Assembly (NCBI GenBank): GCA_000827205.1
Contig: KN832555.1
Span: forward strand, 2,612,856-2,676,855
Reading direction: 5' to 3'
Length of the DNA: 64,000 nt
Source: Plicaturopsis crispa FD-325 SS-3
Taxonomy: Eukaryota > Basidiomycota > Agaricomycetes > Amylocorticiales > Amylocorticiaceae
The position numbers and the translations under genes were made by a program. Of the stretch, positions 22,683 through 32,834 are shown in pieces; the stretch's first letter is position 1; the number at the start of each line of letters is the position of its first letter. Below the pieces are notes generated by a model. The model worked only from the letters and a program-made list of their open reading frames with translations. It had not been told where the DNA came from and made no database searches.

Positions 22683-24885
22683 TTACGAGGCAAGTTCTTC
22701 CTCAAGCTTCCGCGCCGCCTCGCGGTACCGCCGCAGCTCCTCGAGCTTCGCTTGCTTTACCGCGGCGACATCGGCGTGGGGCGGGATAGAAAACATGTCT
22801 GCTATTGACGCAGCTGATATGCCCTCGGACCCGTTTCCCGAGAATGGATCCTCGGAAGCAAATCGTGGCTCCAGCATGAACGGCACGGATAGACCGTCGG
22901 ATTCGTTGAGATATTTGTCGTTGCCTAGAGATAGGTAGGGATTCCATTCGTCCGAGGGTGGCGTGACCGGAGCTGACGACGAGTGAGGGATGTAGCTCGA
23001 GAGATCGTAAGAGTCAGTCGGAGCACTATCCTCAGTGTTGTAAGTCGGCAGGTTCGATAAATCGAAAGCAGAAGATGGCAGCGTCGATTGCGCGTTGCTA
23101 GGAGAGGCTTCATCCTGAGAGGAAGTAGACAACGAGTCGGAGAAATGGAAATAATCTCCTGCAGAAAGCGGTGAGATCGCTATCAAACACCAACGATATA
23201 TGTGACTTACCATGAGTGAATACCGTAGGATCGCTTTCGAACGCAGGAGGGTTCCACAAGACCTCAACGTCCGTCGTTGTGGAGAGATCTAGTTCGCCCG
23301 CAGTGACGGCAGAGGGCATGGAGAAGTCGAGGAGACTGAAGTTTTGGTGGAACCAATCCTCGACCTCGGGAGCCTTCGCTAATGGGAACGGGTCAGACAC
23401 GGTCTGCATACGCGGACCAGCATCCAGACCGCGCGGACGCTTAGGGACACCTTGGAGGCTAGCATCCGATAAGCGGCGCTTACGGCTCGGGGCAGGTGCA
23501 GTTGGGCGGTGTTGACCTTCTGCAGTAGTGGCGGCCGAGCTCTGTGGATGTGCCGCATCGTCGGCCTGCTCAGGAGTATCAGACGGGTAGACATCGGATA
23601 GCCGGCGTTTGTGAGAAGATGGGGCTGGAGCTGACGCCGTGGGCATGGCCGATGTAGAGGCTGTGGACGGCTCAGGGGATGGGGCAGATGACTGAGGGGA
23701 TGGTAAAGAGGTACAGCCGTCGTAGACCGATGTGGGCGAAGAGGGACGGCTTATCCTAGATGTGGCGTTAGACGAGGGGCTTCGAAACAAGGTTATATAT
23801 TCTCACCTCGGGCGTTTGTTGGACACAGCATCGGTGTGATAGTCAGAATCAGAAGACGAAGATGCACGGCGCTTGCGGCTTGCAGCAGCGGGAGGTGGAG
23901 TAGCGTCGTCCTCGCTTTCGCCCGGCTCAGCGGTCGCTTCGCGTGACGAGGAAGCAGGTGAAGGCAGCGACGACGCCGCGCGCATGCGTTCGGTCGCCTT
24001 CTCCAGCGCGCGCTCCTTTCGCCTGTCGGCCCTCTCCTGCTCCTTCTGTTGCTGCGCAGCAAAAACAGCCATCTCCTTCGCCTGCTGCTGCCTCTCCCGG
24101 TCCTCTGGCGAGAGGTCCTTCAGCACCGTGTCCAGCGTTCCAGCAAGCTCACTCTTCTTGAACTGCGGAGCGTACAGAGCCTCTGCGTTGAGCTTCATCT
24201 GAACAAACTCGCATTCGATGAGTTTGTTGGAGCTCTGGCTTGATAGATCCTCGACAAGATAGCTGTACGCCGCGGTAAGCATATCGTGGCGGCAATTATT
24301 GAAATGTTTGCGAAGAATCTTTGTCCACCCTATGCGCCGCCGAACGCTTGTAAACCACGCGTTGATCGTTTTGAGGGAGCTCCCGGAGCTCCTCGCAATT
24401 TTTTCCTTGAGTTCTGTGGTGGGATAGGGATTGTGAAGGTTTTTGACCAGCCATTTATAGGCAGACGCGATGTAGGGAGGGCAAGGCGATGGTTCGGAGG
24501 GCATAACAGGTGCTGGGAAGATATCTGTCCTGGATGAATCAGAGGACACGGAGTCGGAGGACCGCGGGTCGCTGTGATAAGATGATGACTCTAAGTCGAT
24601 TTCGGCGAATATTGCAGCGAGCTCCTGTTCTGAGGAAGACGACAATTGCTTTATCTCTGCGCTCTGGTCGAGCAAGTTGCGCGTAAACACGGCCATGCTA
24701 GATGCGATGCGGTTTGCTAAAGCTGTGGTCTCATCCGAGAGTGCGCCATTCTGCATGGCGGCTGCGAAATCGTCTTTCAGCTCCTCCCACGCAACCTCGA
24801 ACGCGTCCATGGGTGTGTCCCCGGCCATAGCAGAGAAAAAGTCATTTTGAGCGCGTAGCAATCGATGCTGAATAGAGGTATCCAT
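22683..24885 (-). CDS. HD1-class homeodomain mating-type transcription factor, copy a
   Basis: This is one partner of the A mating-type heterodimer. Three exons (24885-23807, 23755-23211, 23158-22683) give 699 residues. The N-terminal region (about 1-125) is helical and would mediate partner choice. The homeodomain (about 135-195) has PPYIASAYKWLVKNLHNPYP, the extended TALE-type loop, and recognition helix INAWFTSVRRRIGW. A long Glu/Arg/Gln helix follows (DLSPEDRERQQQAKEMAVF). Two SHKRRLSD/SRKRRLSD basic clusters are probable nuclear signals. The C-terminus has Ser/Pro/acidic activation-like sequence and ends in a short helix KLEELRRYREAARKLEEEL. Compared with HD1b, the homeodomain is almost identical but the first 125 residues differ strongly, as expected of a specificity region. 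The gene is intact and follows HD2a on the same strand. Confidence 0.95.
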
Positions 24886-25691
24886 GGTCAGACGAAGATG
24901 TCGACCAATGTCGGTCAGAAAATAGCGATGAGTGGTAAATTGGGGGAAGACCACGACATGCAGCTAGGACTTGAGATTATCGAACGTGACAACAATGGGG
25001 AAATTGTGTCGCCGCTCGAAATGACAATGGGAGGTGACATGCCACATGTCTTTTATTTGGCTGTGTTAGGCTGCGGCATCTACAGCTTCCATTTCCTCCG
25101 ACAGCATAAGTACATGTTCTGGTCGATTTCATCCAAATTCCATCCAATCTGTGGATAATGATACTGAGGCCTGGTAGGAGAGTAGAAGAGTACACGGCCT
25201 GGACCAGGAAGACAATGCTCTTCAGATAATTGATACATTTATTGATACACTTCCGTAGTTAACGTTACATATCAGACAGCGAGAAGACAATGCAGTATGT
25301 AGCGAGAGCAAAGAGATGGGACAGCGACGACTAGGTATAAGTATGCGATGATGATGTACATGTATATCAGGAAGATAAAGTAACAAGCGATTGAATATGG
25401 AGTTGATAAAAACATAGGTGTGCATGAGAATAGATGTATTTCATGGATGCATAGAATGATGTCATGGTGGACACTGAGTCCTGAGGGGTGCGGTGTCACG
25501 AGAAAGATTTGTCTGCGTAAAGACTAATGCCATGCACACAGATCTCGAGGGCCACGCGGACTCGATGGTCAACGCGTGCCGTCAAGTCACTGCCACGAAT
25601 CCAAGCACCGGAGCAGCGAGGCCTGACGAGCCCAAGCACGTCGAGCGGTGAAGCTCCGTGCATAAAATGAGTCCACAAGAACGTCGTGCGA
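24886..25691. other. HD1a promoter / HD2a 3' region
   Basis: About 800 bp between HD1a start and HD2a stop. The part next to HD2a (about 25540-25690) matches the DNA after the HD2b stop in inverted orientation (about 34890-35020), so the HD2 duplication includes the 3' UTR. The rest shows no gene. Confidence 0.6.
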
Positions 25692-27160
25692 TCAAGGAAT
25701 GGCGGGCATCGGAGCGGCGCCGAAGGTAAGATTGAACGAAGGGGATTTCTGCGCATGAAGGAATGGCGTGCCCATGTTCGACCGCACACCGTACTGCCAT
25801 TGCGGGGCGCCGACGGTAGCATCGCCCGGGAAAAGTGAATCCATGACGGAGTCGCCGAACAGATCCGTCATGCTCGGGGACGACACAGTGAAGTCGAACT
25901 GAGAGAACGGGTTTGATGCGGAGGAGGCGACCTCGGGTAGCGCTGAAAACGACGCATCCGGAGTGTTGGCCTCGCTCGCAAAACTCGAGCCCGAGGACAC
26001 CCGCTGGGAGGATACCGTGGAAGTGAACGACGAAGTACGGGAGTCTAACGAGCGCGACGGCGACGACCGTGGCGACCCGATGGACGAGACCGATGACGCA
26101 GAGGAAACACCTCGATGCGCCCGACTCGACCCAGTCGGAGTACGTTTCGGGAGTCCCGCGACCTTCCTCCGTGGAGTGGGAGTCTCTGCTTCCAGCCGTG
26201 CAGACGGAACGAGCGTCGCCGGTTGCGCCGTAGGACTGGGCGACCGGAACGGATGCAGGCGAGACGCAGGCGCGGGCACCGTTGGCGCAGGTACAGGCCG
26301 CTGGCGCCGCGGTGCAAGGAACTCGGTCCTGCGCACGAACGCCGGCAGCGGGGCAGGCGGGACCTGCGTCGTGATCGCAGCTGTGGCGGCTGCACGATCT
26401 GGCTTCGCTACCGGCGGTGTCGTCCTCCGCTTTTTCCCACGGATGTTGTCCTTGTCCTTGCGCACCGTGCGCGCGAAGTTCGTGTACTTGACTTGCATTT
26501 TGGCGAATGCGTCCGTCAATTTGGCGATGTCGACTGGCGCGTGCTTGATGGGCTTGGTCGCTAGTCGACGGCGCCACTCAGGTGCGGGGAAATTCCGAAC
26601 GCCACTCTTGATAGGGAAAGGGTTGAGTTCGGGCGGTGGAGGGTAATTGGTAGGGAATGCATGGGGTGGCGCTGGGGTGTTGAAGACATCGACGGCTTCC
26701 GGGTCTCTTGATGGTACATATTTGACGGACTGTAAATGAAATAAACACAAGTCTCGAGGAACAGGGCACGTCAAACACTCACACTCTCGACATCGCTCGA
26801 GTCATACTCAATCTCGTATTCGGTCACGTCTGAGTCGACGTATGGCTTCCTCTCTTCTTCGGGGATGACAAGATGGGTGGGCATTCTGCCCATCATGGGT
26901 TCCATTGATTGCATAGGCTTGCTCGACTTGAAATCCTCTTTCTTGAGCTGAATACCCGTCCTCTCTTTGTGTTTGCGGCGGCGATTTTGAAACTAGGCGG
27001 CTCAATTAACGACGTGGTGTGACAGAAAAGAACTAACATACCCAGACGTATATTTGTTCGTGGTTCATGCTCGACTTGTGTGCTAGGAACATTCTATCGG
27101 CGTGGGAGGGGAACGCGTTATGTTGGAAGTAATACTCGAGGACAGGCACGTATTCCTGCA
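25540..27160 (-). repeat. Inverted repeat arm (HD2 homeodomain to 3' UTR), left
   Basis: Minus-strand DNA from the HD2a homeodomain exon through the 3' UTR matches plus-strand 33415-35030. Identity by eye is highest over about 26,100-26,650 and lower at the 3' end. Both arms are in the same frame within HD2 genes. Edges are approximate. Confidence 0.85.
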
Positions 27161-27678
27161 AGGCATTTCAGAAACGATCATCAAACATAGAGCAAGGGTC
27201 TCACATTGTTGAACGCTGGTTTCGTCGATTTTGGAGACTTCGCCGACTCTATCGACATGCGGTAAGGCAGCTTGGAGGTTGCTGAGGATACGGCTTTGCT
27301 GATCCATTGGTCCAGTTGCTTCCTGTAGATAATCACGAACGTGCTACGCAATCCTTGTCGTAATGCGGGCACCGAGGGACCCTGCAACGATTGCATGGCA
27401 GATTCGAGTTTGTCGTGCAAGAATGTCCGCATTTCGAGAGCGACGCGCAGAAAGGCTTTGGAAGTGCGCTGCACAACTACGGCAGGTAAACCCATTTGCG
27501 AAAGTGCCGTTTCTAGTACCGTCCGGTCAGGCATCGGTAGGAGGTCGAAACCTAACGAGGGGGTGATCTGTCGGCCAACGTCGACTAATAACTGGCGAGA
27601 GCCATATGAATCAGAAAGCCGTTTGGCTGTGCCCAGTATGTCCTGTAGCGCGCCTTCATTGACGTGCGCAAGAGCCAT
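25692..27678 (-). CDS. HD2-class homeodomain mating-type transcription factor, copy a
   Basis: This is the other partner class of the A heterodimer. Four exons (27678-27205, 27155-27042, 26992-26783, 26729-25692) give 611 residues. The start MALAHVNEGALQDILGTAKR opens an N-terminal specificity region of about 155 residues with no visible similarity to HD2b. The homeodomain is split by two introns at the same places as in HD2b. It reads EYVPVLEYYFQHNAFPSHAD, then MNHEQIYVW, then FQNRRRKHKERTG, a canonical WFQNRR recognition helix. The C-terminal part is basic then Ser/Pro-rich (KKRRTTPPVAKPD is a probable nuclear signal) and is nearly identical to HD2b over its first 175 residues. The ATG at 27678 was preferred over an upstream in-frame TTG. 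The gene is intact. Confidence 0.95.
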
Positions 27679-28439
27679 TGCAAGGGATGTAAGCAAGGAA
27701 TTTTTGGAGGTGCGTTATGAGCGTAGAACTGGAAGTAGCATGGGCAAAAAGTAGGGAATATATAAGTACTTGTATTTTGAAGCGTAGGGACGAACACGAG
27801 GGCACAGAGTCTCCATTGTTCCGTGGGAAAATGAGGTTTCTGTGTCTTCGTCTAGATATTTTGAAGTACCATCCTGTTAGATCCTGTTCCATCGATATCA
27901 TCGGGAAAACTTCAATTTGGTCGTCCCAGGGTCGTCTGCATGGGTCTGAACTACAACTACAGTGGAAAACGGCGATGAGCTGGTCAAATAATGTAAGAGA
28001 AGAGAGATGATAATGTAGCTGCGTAGTACTAGTGACTCGCCCGCGCCCAATGCCCAATGCTCAGGTCTCGGACGCAGAGACGCTCAGACAAGCTCAGACG
28101 TGTACTTACTTACACCGTCGATGGCATATACTTGCGCGCATTGACGGTGCGTTTGCCACAACATGACTGACGACTGCGGTCGGTATACATGAATTTATTT
28201 GACTACGAGGGTGACCCCAATTAGCGACAACTGTAAGTAGAGACGATTACAAAGACAGCAAGGTACAAGCAGAACGGCATGGACAGAACATAATGATACA
28301 TATGATAACTCGATAGCAATGCAACGGCCGTGAGATGCAGGGAGAATGCAGATGAAAAGACATGAGATGGGAATAATGATAGAGATATATAGCGACGGGC
28401 CCGAAGAAAGCACCATCCTCCTTCGTAGTGCACTCTGTA
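27679..28439. other. Intergenic region between HD2a and the HD1 remnant
   Basis: Likely HD2a promoter. I see no gene. Its length (about 760 bp) is close to the HD1b-to-HD2b spacing (867 bp), consistent with a mirrored HD1-HD2 unit, although sequence homology between the two spacers was not evident by eye. Confidence 0.4.
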
Positions 28440-29245
28440 AAAAACGGCGCGATCAGGCGACGGCATACGACACGATGTTCTCAAAGACGTACCATGCAAG
28501 CTCCTCCTGCAGCCTCCACGCGGCTTCAAGGTGCCGCTGCAACTCCTGCAGCTTCGCCTGTTTGACCGCAGCGGACTGGTCCTCCTTCGACGGCGCAGAA
28601 AGCAGCTCCGTGGAGGGACGCTGCCGAGATACCCTCGGACCCTGCGCCCGAGAACGAATTTTCCGACGCGAATCGCGGCTCGGGCATATACGACATCGAG
28701 AGACCGTCGTACGATCCGAAATACGCGTCGTTGTCGAACGGCGCAAGGGACTGCTGCTCCGCTGAGGGCGGGGTGGCGACAGGGGCTGCAGGATATGTCG
28801 TGGCTCTGTGAGGGTTCGCTCTCGACGAGGCTGGGCAAATCGAATGCGGAAGGAGGTAGGGCGTCAGTAGCCGACGACAGATCGTAAAGGGGTGCCGACG
28901 GGGTAGACATGAGGCTGAAATAATTCACTATAGATTGTGGTCAGTCAGGCCGTTGTGCGCTGATGATAGGCTTTCCTCACCATGCGTCGGGGAATCATCC
29001 ACAGAGTGATTATCGAGTTCATGCCAGTTCCACTGGAACTGGACCTCCGCCGAGGCCGTGGTCGACAGGTCTGCAGGCCGCCTGCAGTGGCGGCGGGGGG
29101 CATGCCGAAGTCGAAGAGGTTAAACTCTTGGTCAAACCAGTGCTGCACGTCGGCCGCCTTCGCCAGTGGGAAGGGATCCAACATGGTCTGCATACACGGA
29201 CCGGCTTCGAGGCCGCGGGGACGCTAGCCACGCCTTGAGTGCTCG
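28440..29245 (-). pseudogene. Decayed HD1 C-terminal fragment
   Basis: Read on the minus strand, this contains several blocks homologous to the C-terminal half of HD1a and HD1b, in order but in different frames. They are RPRGLEAGPCMQTM, DPFPLAKAADVQHWFDQEFN, LFDFGMPPAATAGGL, DLSTTASAEVQF, ALPPSAFDLPSLVESE, YMPEPRFASENSFSGAGSEG and an end resembling the terminal helix. A stop replaces the lysine before RPRG, a shift follows GGL, another comes after the HDIS block, and a stop interrupts the last helix. The intron between the THG-type donor and NYFSL is still recognisable. No homeodomain or N-terminal region is found upstream, so it cannot encode a DNA-binding protein. It is a third HD1 copy, truncated and broken. 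Confidence 0.88.
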
Positions 29246-29742
29246 CGTGAGGTTTGTGGCTAGGCGTTGGTGCTTTGAAAAGGCGTCGAACGTTGAATTT
29301 CTAGTAGAGATACTACCTGAGGCTGAGTGCATTCGCCCTGCATTCGCCGGCTCAATAGACGCACAGACATCGAATGGATGTCGTTGGTGCGAAGGGGAAA
29401 ACTTGAAGTTGTTAGACACAGCGACGGTGCAGACACGGCAGGTCTTTAGGAGAATCGAAAGACGAAGAATAAGACGCACTGCGCTTACCGACTCCTGCAC
29501 AGCGGGCACGCCGTCCCTACAGCACGAAATGGAACTCGATAAATTACTCTCCTGGGCCAAGGCTCTGTGCCGCGCTTAAGCGCTAAGCACCCACGAGTGT
29601 AGGAGTAGCCACGGAGTTGTATGTACATGTTTGTTGATATGTACATGATCCATTATTTGGCTCCATTGTTCCGTGAGAATGTTGTTGGTCCATATAATCG
29701 CAACGCGCTTTTCTGCTCCCTTCAACACACCCACTTACAACT
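29246..29742. other. HD1b upstream region
   Basis: About 500 bp before the HD1b start. HD1 homology of the fragment stops near 29245. An open stretch on the plus strand here (29166-29579) has no family resemblance and I do not call it a gene. This is probably the HD1b promoter. Confidence 0.4.
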
Positions 29743-31967
29743 ATGGATGAAATAATCCAGCAACGTTTGCTCCAAGCTCAACATGATCTTCTCGTCGCTG
29801 TTCCCGCAGGTATAGCTCCACTTGATGACTTTCGAGACCAGTGGACATCCCTACGGTCTGATATAGTTGCCGCCACTGCTGAATCTCGCCTCTGCGACGA
29901 AACTCTTCAGCTTGCGCATCATGTCTCATCCGCCATATCTCTCCTGGCTGACAGCTTCTTGACACTGGAGGAGAACTACGAATCTATCAGCTCCACTCAA
30001 CGAACGGATCTGGAGGCTATCTTCGAACGCGTCAGCCTGACAGATTCCGCGCAGTCTGCGAACGACCATATCATCCCATCGACCAGCTCCGTTTCTGCGT
30101 CCCATCTGCTTTCTCCCGCTAGTCCGATTGCCTCCAACGAATCGGCACCATTACCCGACGCTTCATCTCCCTGCCCACCATACATCGGCGCGGCCTACAA
30201 ATGGCTCGTCAAGAACCTCCACAATCCGTATCCATCGACCGAACTCAAGGAGAAAATCGCTAGCAGCTCTGGAAGCTCGCTAAAGACGATCAACGCGTGG
30301 TTCACCAGCGTTCGGAGACGGATAGGATGGACAAGGATTCTCCGAAAACGCTTCACCAATTGCCGCCACGATATGCTCACCGCCGCGTATTGCTGCCTTG
30401 TCGAGGACGTCCCCAACCAGCCTTACAACAGGCTCATCGAGTACGAATTTCTCGAGATGAAGCTCAAGGCGGAGGCTCTGTACGCACCTCTGTTCAAGAA
30501 GAGCCAGCTTGCTGGGACACTTGACACGGTGCTGAAGGACTTGTCGCCGGAGGATCGAGAAAGGCAGGAGGAGGCGAAGGAGGAGGCGGTTGTTGCTGCG
30601 CGACAACGGAGAGACCAGGAGAAGATGGAGAGACGGAAGGAGCGTGCACAGGAGAGAGCAGCCGACCGCATACGTGCTGTGTCCTCGCTCCCGTCCCCCG
30701 CCTCCTCGTCTCGTGAGACGACCCTAGAGCTATCTGAGAGTGAGACGGAAGAGGCGGCCCCTACAGCTGTAGCTGGCCGCAAGCGTCGTTCATCGTCTTC
30801 TCATTCTTGCGCCACGGATATGTCTAATAAGCGCCCCAGGTATGGTTGAAAAGCTTATCCTCTTATTGTTTATTTCTTCTAACGCCTCATTTTAGGACCA
30901 GTCGTGCTTCATCATGGGTCGATGACGGTCGCACCTCTCTACCATCCCCTCGATCACCCATCGCATCGCCTTCTCTTCCGTTCCCGCCTTCTCCTACCGC
31001 TATCTCTGCGCCCACTGCCCTAGCATCCCATAAACGACGCTTATCTGATGTATATGCGTCTGATATTCCCGAGCAAGGTGCTCAAACATCGGCTCATGCG
31101 CACTCTTCTGCTTCTCCTTCGACCACTCAACACGGTACACCTGCTGCTCCCGCGAGCCGTAAGCGCCGTCTCTCCGATGCTTCATCCCAGGGTGCTCCTA
31201 AGCGTCCACGGGGTATGGCTGGTATCCCTCGTATGCAGGCTGTATCGGACCCGTTTCCGTCAGTCAAGGCTCCTGAAGTCGACTCGTGGTACCATCAGCA
31301 CTTCAACCTATTCGATTTTGGTATGCCGTCTGCCGTCACGGAAGGTGGTTTGGATCTCTCCACAGCCACTGACCTTGAGGTGTTATGGAGCACACCTGAA
31401 CCTGAGTCTCATACTTATCCCGCGGAACAGTTGCTGATGCATGGTGAGCTCTATTTCCCCTCCTAATACGATTGCACTGCTGATTCACATATTGATCAAG
31501 ATTACTACAATTTTGCGGAGGCTGCTGCTCCCCCTCCCAGTGATGACTCCGCCGTGGACGCCCTGCCCGCGCTACCCCCTTTGGCCTTCGACTTATCCGA
31601 TCTCCCTCCCCAAGAATACCGCCACGACCCAGTCGAACATTACGACTTCTCGAGTTTCATGACCCAATCGGCGTCGTCACCTTCTACTCCCCCGACAGAC
31701 GAATCAAATCCTTACGCGTCTCTCGGCAGCGATACATATTCCAGTGGATACGACTGTTCATCTCTGTCGTTCGTTCCGGAACCGCGATTTGCCTCGGAGA
31801 ACCCGTTCAGCGGGGCAGGCTCCGAAGGTATCACCCTCTCATCCATAGCCGATATGTTCTCCGTCCCGTCACCTGCAGACCCATCAGCGCTGAAGCGGGC
31901 GAAGCTTGAAGAGCTGAGGCGGCATCAGGAAGCGGCCCGGCAGCTCCAGGCGGAGCTTGAGCTGTGA
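29743..31967 (+). CDS. HD1-class homeodomain mating-type transcription factor, copy b
   Basis: Three exons (29743-30839, 30896-31443, 31501-31967) give 703 residues, close to HD1a in length and intron placement. The first 140 residues (MDEIIQQRLLQAQHDLLVAV onward) are only weakly similar to HD1a. The homeodomain at about 144-205 has PPYIGAAYKWLVKNLHNPYP and INAWFTSVRRRIGW. The following helical region, basic clusters (ASHKRRLSD, ASRKRRLSD, KRPRG) and C-terminal helix KLEELRRHQEAARQLQAELE match HD1a in order. At the DNA level even the shared homeodomain differs at many silent sites, so the two HD1 copies are old paralogs. The gene is intact, divergent from HD2a and in tandem with HD2b. Confidence 0.95.
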
Positions 31968-32834
31968 GTACTTTGCGTCATTCGTTTCTGGTGTCTGTCT
32001 AACGACGCTTCATAGATGAGAATAAATTCTCATTGTGGCTTGTCTCCGTCTGCTTATATCTTTATTAGCATTTATACTTCTACTTGGATTACCGCATATC
32101 TCATCTCTCATCTTTATTTCTATACTCGCTACCTTGTCACATCTGTATCATCCGCATTGTTCATCGCTTGAGATTCTTCCCGACACTTCAACGTTTTACT
32201 TTCCAGTCGCTAATAGTACTGAAATGCAAATGTACACCGGTTTCTTCGCTATCTCTCCTAGGCTGCACAAGTTTCACATTCGAAGACATGAAAACACGCA
32301 CCATCCATAGAGCCATACTATCCAACGTGTTTTCTGGTCGACACTTTCTTGACGCTCTTGGTCAAACTAGAGTACATAAGTGCTTGGTCTTGCAGGCGCT
32401 TGTTCCTTCTTTACTTTTATTTAAACGCTGTAAGCGTACTGCACCTTTGCGGCAACCGAACCACTGGCGTAAGGACGTCATGCTACATGGTCTGCAGTTG
32501 GGGCAACAGGCTAGGCTGTCTGAGAAATCGCCGTATATTGACAGATTGATATTCGTAGATGGGTCTATAGGTGAGTAGTATCAGCCAGAGTACGTGCAAT
32601 TGGACAATTTGAATGACATTGACAACGACATTGCCGACGCGCCACGTAGTCACGGGACTCTGTGATTCAGTCACGGCCCACGTGCTATCACAATGCCGAG
32701 GAACAATGGCACGGCATCGCAAGTATTCCCACGCTTATCGAACCGCCATTGTCCGTTCCCTGCACATATACTCCACCCCGCATTGCACTCGCATTGCACT
32801 GGAAAACGATTGCACCCCCATCTCTCATCGCAGG
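31968..32834. other. HD1b-HD2b spacer
   Basis: About 870 bp holding the HD1b 3' region and HD2b promoter. Pyrimidine-rich and AT-rich stretches are present; no supported gene. Confidence 0.4.

Noticed and set aside
25963-26646. Long plus-strand open frame of 227 codons opposite HD2a
   Set aside because: It is the antisense of the conserved HD2 C-terminus. The same antisense frame exists opposite HD2b, which follows from the near-identical DNA.
29166-29579. Plus-strand open stretch of 137 codons upstream of HD1b
   Set aside because: It partly overlaps the antisense of the HD1 remnant, has no family resemblance, and codon pattern matches a shadow frame.
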